Made by a program: the position numbers and the translations under genes. The notes under the pieces are model-generated. The model had not been told where the DNA came from and ran no database searches. It worked only from the letters and a program-made list of their open reading frames with translations. Positions 53,991 to 61,756 of a DNA stretch of 64,000 nucleotides are shown here, piece after piece (position 1 is the first letter of the stretch; each line of letters starts with the position of its first letter). The stretch comes from Bacteroidales bacterium (GTDB taxonomy: Bacteria > Bacteroidota > Bacteroidia > Bacteroidales > WCHB1-69), in NCBI GenBank assembly GCA_024400635.1, contig JAKSMI010000001.1, positions 443,534 through 507,533 on the forward strand, given 5' to 3'.

Positions 53991-53998
53991 TATTTTTG
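53969..53998 (+). promoter_or_regulatory. Promoter of the PorE-like gene
   Basis: TTG at 53969-53971, 19 nt, TATTTTTG at 53991-53998. The -33 element lies in the loop of the secDF terminator. The predicted leader is about 22 nt. Confidence 0.6.
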
Positions 53999-54026
53999 AA
54001 GCCTAAAATTTGAAAAGAGACTTTTT

Positions 54027-56546
54027 ATGAAAATATTCAAACCATTCGTAGTTCTTTTAGCAATAATTTTCTTGGTTTCGACAGGCGTAAAAGCTCAAAC
54101 TTTACGTGATGCAGACTATTCTTTCAAGAATTGCAAATATGAGAAAGCCTTGGAAGATTATAAGAAAGGTATCAAGAAAATCAGCAAAAACAGAGTTGAA
54201 GTCCAACGTGTAACATTCCAAATTGCTGAATGCTACAGAATTATGGGCGATTTGAAAAAAGCCGAGCAACAATATCTTCGTTTGGAAAAGAAAAATTATC
54301 AGAAGGATAATCCCATGATACTATTCCATTTAGGAAGCATCTACAACTTGCGCGGTGAATATGATTTAGCTCTCAAATATTATAACAATTACAAAAAGCG
54401 CGCTCCAGAAGACACCCGTGTAGATGAACGCATTGAAGGCTGCAAAAAATCAAAATTATGGTCTGAAAATCCAACCCGATATGAAGTTGAAAACTTGAAG
54501 AAGTTCAACACAAAACAAGATGAATGGGCTGTCAGATGGGGAAATCCGGAAAAACAAAACCAATTGATTTTCACTTCCAACAGAGAAGGTTCTGCGGGTA
54601 AAGGCACAGACCAGTGGACAGGCGTTTCATTTTCAGACATCTACAAATCTGATAAACCCAAAAGCAAAAACACGTCATGGCCTGGCGAATGGTCTCCAGT
54701 GACACCTTTGGATGAAGGTGAAATCTTAAATTCAGGTGTAAACGAAGGCGAAGCGTCAGCCAATAAGAAAGGCACAGCACTTTACCTAACTAAATGTCCT
54801 CAAGACAAAAAGCAGGTTTATGGTTGCTACATTTACACCTCGCAGAAGAAAGGCAAATCCTGGGGCGAACCCACAAAGGTTGAACTCGGTCCCGATTCAT
54901 TCAATTATGTTCATCCTTTCATCATGCCCGATGAATTGACGATTTACTTTGCTTCAAACCGTCCAGGTGGCTATGGTGGATACGACATTTACAAAGCAAC
55001 CCGCGCTAAAAAATCCGCCAAGTTTTCAAACATCACCAACTTGGGACCTGAAATCAATACTGCAGGACAGGAAGTTTTCCCGACTATGCGGGGAGAAAAC
55101 GAACTGTATTTCTCATCTGACGGACATCCAGGCATGGGCGGTCTTGACATCTTTGTTTCAGAGTTGAAAGACGGAAAATTCCAAGCTGCGGAAAACATGA
55201 TGGTTCCCATCAACTCATGCTGGGATGAAATCGGTATGATTTTCGACGAAACCGAATCTTTGGATCCGAAATCGAAATCACCATATTTGGCTAAAGGTTA
55301 TTTTTCATCAAACCGTCCTGGCGGGCGTGGCGGCGATGACATTTACTACTTCTTGCTTCGTCCGTTGGTGTATTCTCTCGGCGGTTATGTCAAGGATGCC
55401 GTCACATTACAGTATATTGATGGCGCAGAAGTTGAAATCATTGGTTCTGACGGCACTTCCTACAAGACCACCACAGATGTAAAAGGTTATTATTACTTCG
55501 ATAAAACCAAAATTTTGGGCAACACCACCTATACCATGAAGGTTACCAAACCAAAATATTGGGAAGAAAACAATACCGCCACACAAACGACCATCGGTTT
55601 GAGCGAAAATACAGATTTGAAACAGGATTTCGTGCTGGATCCTATCCCCACCGAACCTATCGTATTGCCTGAAATTTTATACGATCTGGCAAAATGGGAT
55701 TTGAAACCACAATACAAGGATTCTTTGATGTTCTTATACAATATTATGGTAAAGAACCCAACCTTGGTTGTTGAGTTGAGGTCGCACACCGACTACCGTG
55801 ACACTGAAGAAAAGAACGAAATTCTATCTCAGAACCGTGCTCAAACTTGCGTTGACTTCCTTGTCAATGAAAAAGGCATCGCAGCTGACCGTATCGTAGC
55901 TAAAGGTTATGGTGAATACAGCCCCCGTAAAATCGAAAAGGATTTAAACACTACCTATTTAGGAAAGAAATACTTCTTCCCCAAAGGAACTGTGCTGACC
56001 GAGGAATACATTCTGACCTTGCCAAAGGCTGAACAAGAAGCCGCAAACGCATTGAACCGTCGTACTGAATTTATCGTATTGCGCACCGACTATGTGCCAT
56101 CAAGCGACACGATTTCCAGTCCAAGAACAGCAGGCTCAATCGCCGTCATCCAGCAACGTACCGTTCCTGTAACCGTCAATGGTGATGCAGTAGAAGGCAC
56201 TTGTTATGCTAACAGCAAATCATTCAAGTTCCAGATCGGCAACAACACCGAAGAAGTAGCTATCAGTTACACTTTGGCAAGCCGCCTGCTGAAAGAAATG
56301 ATTATCAAGGCTAATGACTTTGAAGAAGTTGAAAAAGCTATCAACGCAGAAGATGGCTCAATCAACGAAGGTTCAGCACTTTATCTTGAAGAATTGCGTG
56401 TTGGTGATGACTATGAAGAGAATGTCAGGGTTGTCGTTAAGAAAGGTTTGCCTTCAGACTTTGTCATAGGCGATGGTTTCATCAGCAACTCTTGGGGCAA
56501 ATACGCAGTTGATAAAGAAAAGGGAAGAATTGTATACGAAAAATAA
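54027..56546 (+). CDS. PorE-like OmpA-family protein with C-terminal pseudo-retropepsin domain
   Basis: 839 aa with a signal peptide (FVVLLAIIFLVSTGVKAQ). In order: TPR-like repeats (~25-130), a PD40/WD40-type beta-propeller (~155-440; LIFTSNREGSAGKGTDQW, TIYFASNRPGGYGGYDIY, YLAKGYFSSNRPGGRGGDDI), a carboxypeptidase-regulatory-like domain (~450-545) and an OmpA peptidoglycan-binding domain (~555-695; LRSHTDYRDTEEKNEILSQN, VAKGYGEYSPRKI, ALNRRTEFIVL). This order matches P. gingivalis PorE, a T9SS component anchored to the cell wall. The extra ~130 residues (711-839) look like a clan AA aspartic protease domain whose DTG is replaced by GNN (738-740). Whether this copy acts in T9SS is inference. 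Confidence 0.85.
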   Translation: MKIFKPFVVLLAIIFLVSTGVKAQTLRDADYSFKNCKYEKALEDYKKGIKKISKNRVEVQRVTFQIAECYRIMGDLKKAEQQYLRLEKKNYQKDNPMILFHLGSIYNLRGEYDLALKYYNNYKKRAPEDTRVDERIEGCKKSKLWSENPTRYEVENLKKFNTKQDEWAVRWGNPEKQNQLIFTSNREGSAGKGTDQWTGVSFSDIYKSDKPKSKNTSWPGEWSPVTPLDEGEILNSGVNEGEASANKKGTALYLTKCPQDKKQVYGCYIYTSQKKGKSWGEPTKVELGPDSFNYVHPFIMPDELTIYFASNRPGGYGGYDIYKATRAKKSAKFSNITNLGPEINTAGQEVFPTMRGENELYFSSDGHPGMGGLDIFVSELKDGKFQAAENMMVPINSCWDEIGMIFDETESLDPKSKSPYLAKGYFSSNRPGGRGGDDIYYFLLRPLVYSLGGYVKDAVTLQYIDGAEVEIIGSDGTSYKTTTDVKGYYYFDKTKILGNTTYTMKVTKPKYWEENNTATQTTIGLSENTDLKQDFVLDPIPTEPIVLPEILYDLAKWDLKPQYKDSLMFLYNIMVKNPTLVVELRSHTDYRDTEEKNEILSQNRAQTCVDFLVNEKGIAADRIVAKGYGEYSPRKIEKDLNTTYLGKKYFFPKGTVLTEEYILTLPKAEQEAANALNRRTEFIVLRTDYVPSSDTISSPRTAGSIAVIQQRTVPVTVNGDAVEGTCYANSKSFKFQIGNNTEEVAISYTLASRLLKEMIIKANDFEEVEKAINAEDGSINEGSALYLEELRVGDDYEENVRVVVKKGLPSDFVIGDGFISNSWGKYAVDKEKGRIVYEK

Positions 56547-56567
56547 CAAGTTTCATTTTATAATTCA

Positions 56568-56599
56568 AAAGCGGGTTTAATTTTACCCGCTTTTTTTTT
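56568..56599 (+). terminator. Rho-independent terminator of the PorE-like gene
   Basis: AAAAGCGGGT and ACCCGCTTTT form a perfect 10-bp stem with a 7-nt loop and a run of nine T, 21 nt after the stop. Confidence 0.92.
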
Positions 56600-56626
56600 A
56601 ATAAGAAATACTTGAACGATACGAGT

Positions 56627-57139
56627 ATGAAAAACAATACGAAAAAAACAATCATTAGAGCGGCAGAAGAAAGAGATTACGATTTCATTTTAAAAACGAA
56701 TCTGGACAATGTGAAAGTGCTTTCGCCGATGAATGCAGAAAGATTGCAATGGCTGGCTGGGATGGCCGAACTATTTCTTGTTGCCGAAGTAGATGGCAAA
56801 GCCGCCGCTTTTTTGATGGCCTTGCGCGAAGGAGCCAATCAATACGATAGTGAAAACTACCGCTGGTTTTCTGCAAGATACGACTCGTTTTTGTATGTGG
56901 ACAGAATCGTTATTGCTGAACCCTATCGGAATATGGGCATTGGAACGAAATTATATCAAGCTGTTTTCGACCACGCAAAAAAACAAAATGTCAGTTTTGT
57001 CACTTGCGAAGTAGATACCATTCCCTACAATGAAATCAGTCTGAATTTTCATAAGAAAATGGGGTTTCGAGAAGTGGGAACACAATTTGTGAAATTAAAT
57101 TGCGTTACAGTCTCATTACAGGAAGCGAATGTTTATTAA
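56627..57139 (+). CDS. GNAT-family N-acetyltransferase
   Basis: 170 aa from ATG 56627 (MKNNTKKTIIRAAEERDYDF); an in-frame TTG at 56612 would add five residues. GNAT features: LFLVAEVDGKAAAFLMALRE (strands 2-4), the acetyl-CoA-binding motif A (DRIVIAEPYRNMGIGTKLYQ, Q/RxxGxG/A type) and motif B (LNFHKKMGFREVG). Cytoplasmic; acyl acceptor unknown. It resembles a subfamily of about 165 aa found as single genes in many bacteria. The gene stands alone after a terminator. Confidence 0.88.
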   Translation: MKNNTKKTIIRAAEERDYDFILKTNLDNVKVLSPMNAERLQWLAGMAELFLVAEVDGKAAAFLMALREGANQYDSENYRWFSARYDSFLYVDRIVIAEPYRNMGIGTKLYQAVFDHAKKQNVSFVTCEVDTIPYNEISLNFHKKMGFREVGTQFVKLNCVTVSLQEANVY

Positions 57140-57173
57140 ACAAAAAATTCAAAAAAATAAAATTCAATTTATT

Positions 57174-57242
57174 ATGGCTTCAACTATCATTCTTGTTTTC
57201 ATCATCTTTTACGCTTTCATTTCAAAAATATCTTTAAGATAA
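57174..57242 (+). CDS. Possible 22-aa single-helix membrane microprotein
   Basis: ATG at 57174 to TAA at 57240-57242 encodes a hydrophobic helix with a basic end (STIILVFIIFYAFISKIS, then LR). It fills most of the gap between the GNAT and CAT-like genes. There is no Shine-Dalgarno sequence, but few genes here have one. Nothing beyond composition and position supports it. Confidence 0.25.
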   Translation: MASTIILVFIIFYAFISKISLR

Positions 57243-57254
57243 TATTTCATTGAA

Positions 57255-57872
57255 ATGAAGAAAGAAGTAAATCCCAAAGACACATCTCGGGCGTCCGCTT
57301 TTGACCTTTGGATGACATCACCTATGCCCATGGTGACACTCACTAAAACCTTTGATGTCACCCATTTGAAAAAAGTCGCAGACAAAAAAGGATTAAAATT
57401 CAACATGTTGCTTTGCTGGTGCATTTGCAAAGCGGCCCACAAAGTTGACGAATTTTTCCTTTTGCCTGAAAACGGCAAACTGTATCAATATGACCAATTG
57501 GCCATTAATGTCATTGTCAACAACAAAATGGGCGGCATCAGTTCTTGTGACATCGCCTTCTCAGAAAACGTAGAACAATTCAATCAAGATTATCTTCATT
57601 TGACGAAAAAAACAGCTGAAACAAGCGAAAGCAGATTTTTGCCTGAGCACATGATTATCGGCACCTCAGCGCTTGTACAGACTGAAATTGACAGTATCAT
57701 CAACCAATACACCGACAAGTTTGTCAATCCAATGGTGATGTGGGGCAAATACCGCAAGCACTGGTTCAAAACGACTCTACCCATTTCCTTGCAGTATCAT
57801 CACGTCCAGATGGATGGTGGACAAGGGTCAAAATTTTTGGAATTATTGCAACAAGAAATTCGTAGTTTTTAA
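57255..57872 (+). CDS. Chloramphenicol acetyltransferase-like acyltransferase
   Basis: 205 aa of the CAT trimeric acyltransferase fold. The catalytic motif HHxxxDG is present near the C-terminus (LQYHHVQMDGGQGSKFLELL); the N-terminal half carries SPMPMVTLTKTFDVTHLKK and FNMLLCWCICKAAHKVDEF. It is shorter and diverged from true resistance enzymes (usually ~213-220 aa with SSCD/E and HHAVCDGFH motifs), and the context is not mobile, so a housekeeping acyl acceptor is more likely than chloramphenicol. The CDF gene follows after 34 nt. Confidence 0.82.
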   Translation: MKKEVNPKDTSRASAFDLWMTSPMPMVTLTKTFDVTHLKKVADKKGLKFNMLLCWCICKAAHKVDEFFLLPENGKLYQYDQLAINVIVNNKMGGISSCDIAFSENVEQFNQDYLHLTKKTAETSESRFLPEHMIIGTSALVQTEIDSIINQYTDKFVNPMVMWGKYRKHWFKTTLPISLQYHHVQMDGGQGSKFLELLQQEIRSF

Positions 57873-57906
57873 TTCATATTTTATTAAAAATCAATAGATT
57901 AAACAT

Positions 57907-58809
57907 ATGAACAACGAAGAAAGGGAAAAAGAGATTTACAAAGTGACCTTGGTTGGCACCGCTGTAAATATAATATTGACGCTGTTCAAGTTTGTGGCGG
58001 GCATTGTGGGCCATAGTGCGGCCATGTTGGCAGACGCCGTACATTCTCTTTCAGATTTTGTCACAGATATCATTGTTTTGATTTTCGTACACATCAGCAA
58101 CAAACCTCAGGACAAGGGTCACGATTATGGCCACGGCAAATATGAAACATTAGCAACAACCATCATTGGTATTGCCTTATTTGCCGTAGCTGTAAGCATC
58201 ATTGTTGATGGAGTAATCATGATAGTAGCATGGATTGGTGGCGATGAGCTTCCCGCACCAGGAATGTTGGCTTTATGGGCAGCACTGGTATCCATTGTGT
58301 TCAAGGAAGCAATCTACCAATATACCGTCATTAAGGGACGTAAACTCAACTCGCAGGCAGTGGAGGCCAATGCCTGGCATCATCGCAGCGATGCTTTTTC
58401 ATCCATTGGCACGGCCATTGGCATTGGTGGCGCCATCTTCTTGGGCCAGCGTTGGACCGTGCTTGATCCATTGGCATCAGTAGTTGTTGGAGCTTTCATT
58501 GTCAAGGTCTCGTATGACTTACTCAAAAGCGGCTTGGGAGAATTGATGGAGCGGTCGTTGCCCGATGAGATAGAAAACGAAATTTTGCGTTTGGCGAACA
58601 CTATTGAAGGTGTTAAGGGACCTCACGATTTGAGGACACGCTGCATTGGCAATCACTATGCCATCGAATTGCATATTTACATGGACGGCAACATTACGCT
58701 AACTGAGGCACACGATAAAGCCACGGAAGTGGAGGAACTGCTGCGACATAATTTCGGGGAAGAGACGCACATTGCGGTGCATGTGGAACCCGAAGAAAGT
58801 GAGAGGTGA
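57907..58809 (+). CDS. Cation diffusion facilitator (CDF) transporter
   Basis: 300 aa, inner-membrane exporter of divalent metals (Zn, Fe, Co, Mn) in exchange for protons. Six membrane helices; the metal-site residues lie in HSAAMLADAVHSLSDFVTDI (helix 2) and AWHHRSDAFSSIGTAIG (helix 5, HxxxD). A His/Gly/Asp loop (PQDKGHDYGHGKYETLA) joins helices 2 and 3. The C-terminal cytoplasmic domain (~205-300, CIGNHYAIELHIYMDGNITL) is typical. The metal is not predictable with certainty. Confidence 0.92.
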   Translation: MNNEEREKEIYKVTLVGTAVNIILTLFKFVAGIVGHSAAMLADAVHSLSDFVTDIIVLIFVHISNKPQDKGHDYGHGKYETLATTIIGIALFAVAVSIIVDGVIMIVAWIGGDELPAPGMLALWAALVSIVFKEAIYQYTVIKGRKLNSQAVEANAWHHRSDAFSSIGTAIGIGGAIFLGQRWTVLDPLASVVVGAFIVKVSYDLLKSGLGELMERSLPDEIENEILRLANTIEGVKGPHDLRTRCIGNHYAIELHIYMDGNITLTEAHDKATEVEELLRHNFGEETHIAVHVEPEESER

Positions 58810-58934
58810 GAACTGAGAGCCAAACCTAAGGTCTTTTCGCACCACCTTTTTCACTGAAATGCAGATAATTAGAAATATTTACAAATAAAAAAGGTATAAA
58901 ACTCAGAAAGTGACATTTGCATTGATTTTTTTTG

Positions 58935-58942
58935 TATTTTTG
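58935..58942 (+). promoter_or_regulatory. -7 promoter box of the rpsF-rpsR-rplI operon
   Basis: TATTTTTG, 46 nt upstream of the rpsF ATG. TTTG at 58916-58919 is only 15 nt upstream, so the -33 part is unclear. Confidence 0.5.
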
Positions 58943-58988
58943 CCGCCCAATTGAAAAACTATTTTTATAAACCAAAAAAAATTAAATT

Positions 58989-59336
58989 ATGTTGAATCAG
59001 TACGAAACCGTTTTCATTATGACGCCCGTTTTATCTGATGATCAGATGAAGGAAACGGTAAAGAAATTTGAGAACATTCTCACCGCAAAGGGTGCAGAAC
59101 TCGTTCATCAAGAAAACTGGGGCTTAAGAAAATTTGAGTATCCCATTCAGAAAAAATCATCAGGTTTTTACCACCTTATCGAATTCAAGGCAGAAGGTGA
59201 TGTTGTTAAAGAACTGGAACTCCAGTATCGCCGTGACGAACGCGTTTTAAGATATCTGACCGTTTCCATGGACAAGCACGCTATTGCTTACAGCGAAAAG
59301 AGACGCAACCTTAAAAAAGAACACACTGAAGAATAA
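58989..59336 (+). CDS. rpsF: 30S ribosomal protein S6
   Basis: 115 aa. [20 protein letters not shown] and the [20 protein letters not shown] strand are diagnostic of bS6; the tail is basic and acidic mixed ([12 protein letters not shown]). It binds S18 on the 30S platform. There is no Shine-Dalgarno sequence before its ATG, unlike the two genes after it. First gene of the S6-S18-L9 operon. Confidence 0.97.
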   Translation: MLNQYETVFIMTPVLSDDQMKETVKKFENILTAKGAELVHQENWGLRKFEYPIQKKSSGFYHLIEFKAEGDVVKELELQYRRDERVLRYLTVSMDKHAIAYSEKRRNLKKEHTEE

Positions 59337-59341
59337 GGAGG
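59335..59341 (+). promoter_or_regulatory. Strong Shine-Dalgarno sequence of rpsR
   Basis: AAGGAGG, 7 nt before the ATG at 59349, overlapping the rpsF stop codon. Strong SD sequences are rare in Bacteroidia, and none precedes most genes in this window. Confidence 0.85.
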
Positions 59342-59348
59342 AGAAATT

Positions 59349-59624
59349 ATGGCAACAAATAACGAAATCAAATATTTGACCCCCATCGCGGTTGATATTA
59401 AAAAGAAAAAATACTGCCGTTTCAAAAAGAGCGGTATCAAATACATCGACTATAAGGATGCTGAATTCTTGAAGAAATTCGTCAACGAACAAGGTAGAAT
59501 TCTGCCTCGCCGTTTAACCGGTACTTCACTGAAATATCAAAAGAAAGTGGCTCAGGCCGTGAAGAGAGCAAGACACCTTGCATTACTTCCTTTCGTAACT
59601 GATAACTTAAAGTCAAACAACTAA
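59349..59624 (+). CDS. rpsR: 30S ribosomal protein S18
   Basis: 91 aa. The core motif [20 protein letters not shown], then [20 protein letters not shown] and [11 protein letters not shown], identify bS18. It pairs with S6 at the 30S platform, near the 3' end of 16S rRNA. It is preceded by an AAGGAGG ribosome binding site at 59335-59341, the likely point of translational control. Confidence 0.97.
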   Translation: MATNNEIKYLTPIAVDIKKKKYCRFKKSGIKYIDYKDAEFLKKFVNEQGRILPRRLTGTSLKYQKKVAQAVKRARHLALLPFVTDNLKSNN

Positions 59625-59631
59625 AAGGAGG
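59623..59631 (+). promoter_or_regulatory. Strong Shine-Dalgarno sequence of rplI
   Basis: AAAAGGAGG, 7 nt before the ATG at 59639. It contains an eight-base match (AAAGGAGG) to the complement of the usual 16S rRNA 3' end. Confidence 0.85.
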
Positions 59632-59638
59632 ATAAGCA

Positions 59639-60094
59639 ATGGAAATCATATTGAAACAAGACGTTCAGAATTTAGGCTATGCCGATGAAATCGTAAAAGT
59701 TAAAAACGGCTATGCACGCAATTATCTTATTCCTCAGGGATATGCAATCCTGGCAACCGAACCTGCAAAGAAAATGCTGGCAGAGACTCTGAAACAACGT
59801 GCTTTCAAAGCCGAAAAGATCAGAAAAGAAGCTGAATTCATGGCAGGTAAAATCGAAGGCCTTAGCGTTAAGATTTTCACCAAAGCTTCTGAAAAAGGCA
59901 CTATCTTCGGTTCAGTTAATAACATCGCTGTCGCCAATGCTCTTAAAGAACAACACGGCATCGAGATTGACCGCAAGAAAATCATCATCAAGGAAGACCA
60001 TATCAAGGAATTGGGCAACTACACCGCTGTTGTCAACCTCCACAAGGACTTCAACAAAGTTACCCTTAACCTTGAAGTTCTCGCTGAAGAATAA
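59639..60094 (+). CDS. rplI: 50S ribosomal protein L9
   Basis: 151 aa. The N-terminal domain (MEIILKQDVQNLGYADEIVK; KNGYARNYLIPQGYAILAT) and long connecting helix leading to the C-terminal domain (EKGTIFGSVNNIAVANALKE) are typical of bL9. Last gene of the operon; terminator at 60121-60153. Confidence 0.97.
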   Translation: MEIILKQDVQNLGYADEIVKVKNGYARNYLIPQGYAILATEPAKKMLAETLKQRAFKAEKIRKEAEFMAGKIEGLSVKIFTKASEKGTIFGSVNNIAVANALKEQHGIEIDRKKIIIKEDHIKELGNYTAVVNLHKDFNKVTLNLEVLAEE

Positions 60095-60120
60095 TCCGAT
60101 TGGAAAATTTCCATCATAAA

Positions 60121-60153
60121 AAAAAGGCGCTTGAAACAAGCGCCTTTTTTTTT
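60121..60153. terminator. Bidirectional terminator after rplI
   Basis: A perfect 13-bp stem (AAAAAGGCGCTTG) with an AAA loop, flanked by A and T runs, so it works for rplI and for the convergent gene ending at 60152. Confidence 0.92.
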
Positions 60154-60907
60154 ACTTCATTTCAATTCCCATTCTTTTATAAGCATCACGCAAAATTTCA
60201 ATGCAAAGTTTACTGTCCGCTTGCTCTTTCGTTTGCATTGACACTTCCTTCTGCAACATTTTATAAAAACCGATTTTAGAAGTTACCAACATTGTACGGA
60301 CGCTCACGCTTTTACTTTTATCTTCAATCTTATAAAATTCCATAGATTTCTGGCAAGAACGTTTCAAAATTGAAAATGCCGATTTTTCAATAACATCAAG
60401 GTAATAAGCTATTTTTTCTGGGGCAATCTTCTGGGTCATCATGGATTTGCTGCACTCTAATAAAACAGGTCCCATCAGCTGGTTTTCAATTTTTTTGGTA
60501 CATTTTTCAAAATTAGCAATTTGGGCTTTTTTCATATTTCCTTCCTTACTTTCACATTGAGCCCAAACAAAAACCGGCTTAAACGTAATGGAATCTATTT
60601 CCGTCATCACACGACAACAAGAAGACAACTGCGCAGCGATGGAATATTGTTCTGTTTTCCATCCTTGCTTCTGAAGTTTTTCCGTTTCAGTTTTCAAATC
60701 CAAGGCTTTTAGTGGCGGCATTACGACACTTTGCGGTCCATTATTTTTTTCACCATTGGTGCTACTGCGACCATCAGGCTTTTTCAATCCTTTCTCTTTA
60801 CCTTGGAACACATTATCCCCACCTCTTTTGGCTTGCGCAAAACAAGCTTCATTCGTCATAAAAAATGCTGTTAATGCAACTAAAAAAATAAGTCTTAATT
60901 TTCTCAT
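60152..60907 (-). CDS. Exported protein, unknown function
   Basis: 251 aa with a signal peptide (RLIFLVALTAFFMTNEACFA). A basic, Gly/Asn-rich stretch (~27-60: GGDNVFQGKEKGLKKPDGRS) is followed by a mainly helical region with paired cysteines (SSCCRVMTEID, ECSKSMMTQ, RSCQKSMEF, KLCIEIL) that may form disulfides. I do not recognise the family. It has its own minus-strand promoter, overlapping the promoter of the divergent lipoprotein gene. Confidence 0.72.
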   Translation of the reverse strand: MRKLRLIFLVALTAFFMTNEACFAQAKRGGDNVFQGKEKGLKKPDGRSSTNGEKNNGPQSVVMPPLKALDLKTETEKLQKQGWKTEQYSIAAQLSSCCRVMTEIDSITFKPVFVWAQCESKEGNMKKAQIANFEKCTKKIENQLMGPVLLECSKSMMTQKIAPEKIAYYLDVIEKSAFSILKRSCQKSMEFYKIEDKSKSVSVRTMLVTSKIGFYKMLQKEVSMQTKEQADSKLCIEILRDAYKRMGIEMK

Positions 60908-60942
60908 TGTTTTTTTGAAATTTTAGTTATCAATCTAAAATG

Positions 60943-60976
60943 CAAAAGTACATATTTTTTTTTGTATCTTTGCAAA
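60943..60976. promoter_or_regulatory. Overlapping divergent promoters of two exported-protein genes
   Basis: Minus strand: TTTG 60973-60976, 22 nt, TACTTTTG 60943-60950, for the gene at 60907. Plus strand: TATCTTTG 60965-60972, for the gene at 61005. The elements lie within one 34-nt stretch. Confidence 0.5.
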
Positions 60977-61004
60977 TTAAACTGTACCATAAATTATGTT
61001 TATA

Positions 61005-61736
61005 ATGAAAAAAAATCATCTTTTATTAATAGTTTTTGTTGCTTTGTTTTTTGTTTCGTGTGAAGACAATTCCGGCAAATACGTCAAACGTCACCTGACG
61101 ACCACTGAAATGGAAAATGCCTTTGAAGACTGTCTGTTGGAATCTATAGACTATGCAATAGATAACTTGTGTCCAGAAGATACAGAAAGTTACAATCAAG
61201 GTTACGGCTTTTATCAATATCCTGACACGGCTAAGCATCCTTATCGCATCACTTTGCCCAGTAGCGCCAAGGTCATTATCGACAGTTTAACTGTTCATGG
61301 GCAATCGGAATTAATAGACAATTTAATTTTGCACATTAACCGTGCTGCCGAAAGTTGTGAAAGTTCACTTACGTCTGCTTTTTCTTCAGCCATACGCAAT
61401 ATTCGGTACAGCAATCCTCAGTCATTGTTATCAACATCATCCAGCAATGCCATTACCAAATACTTTATGACGCAATGCGGCACTTCTCTACAATCCAGTT
61501 TTCAGACTCCCCTTCAAATAAAAATGAGTGAACGCGGCATACCAACGGAATGGAACAACATTCTTCAAATCTATTACTCGTACAATCCTCAGCCCGTATC
61601 CATTGATTTAACCAGTAGTATTACGAGTCAGATGTTGAATGGCATATACGCTGAAATGGCAAAAATGGAGGAATTGATACGCACCAATGAAGCATACAGG
61701 ACCACTGATGATTTGGAATTAGTTTTCGGAAATTAA
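61005..61736 (+). CDS. Lipoprotein, unknown function
   Basis: 243 aa from ATG 61005 (MKKNHLLLIVFVALFFVSCE, lipobox FVSC); an ATG three codons upstream (60996) is also possible. The mature protein is mostly helical with a Ser-rich middle (SSLTSAFSSAIRNIRYSNPQ, LLSTSSSNAITKYFMTQCGT) and a conserved-looking LVF end. It resembles DUF4197-type lipoproteins in the middle segment (IRNIRYSNPQSLL ... TKYF), but I am not certain. It lies 20 nt upstream of the phosphofructokinase and may be cotranscribed with it. Confidence 0.72.
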   Translation: MKKNHLLLIVFVALFFVSCEDNSGKYVKRHLTTTEMENAFEDCLLESIDYAIDNLCPEDTESYNQGYGFYQYPDTAKHPYRITLPSSAKVIIDSLTVHGQSELIDNLILHINRAAESCESSLTSAFSSAIRNIRYSNPQSLLSTSSSNAITKYFMTQCGTSLQSSFQTPLQIKMSERGIPTEWNNILQIYYSYNPQPVSIDLTSSITSQMLNGIYAEMAKMEELIRTNEAYRTTDDLELVFGN

Positions 61737-61756
61737 TAATTGAAATACATAAAAAT

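Noticed and set aside
57255..57872. Chloramphenicol resistance gene
   Set aside because: It has the CAT fold motif HHxxxDG but is diverged, sits among housekeeping genes, and has no mobile-element context; resistance is not supported.
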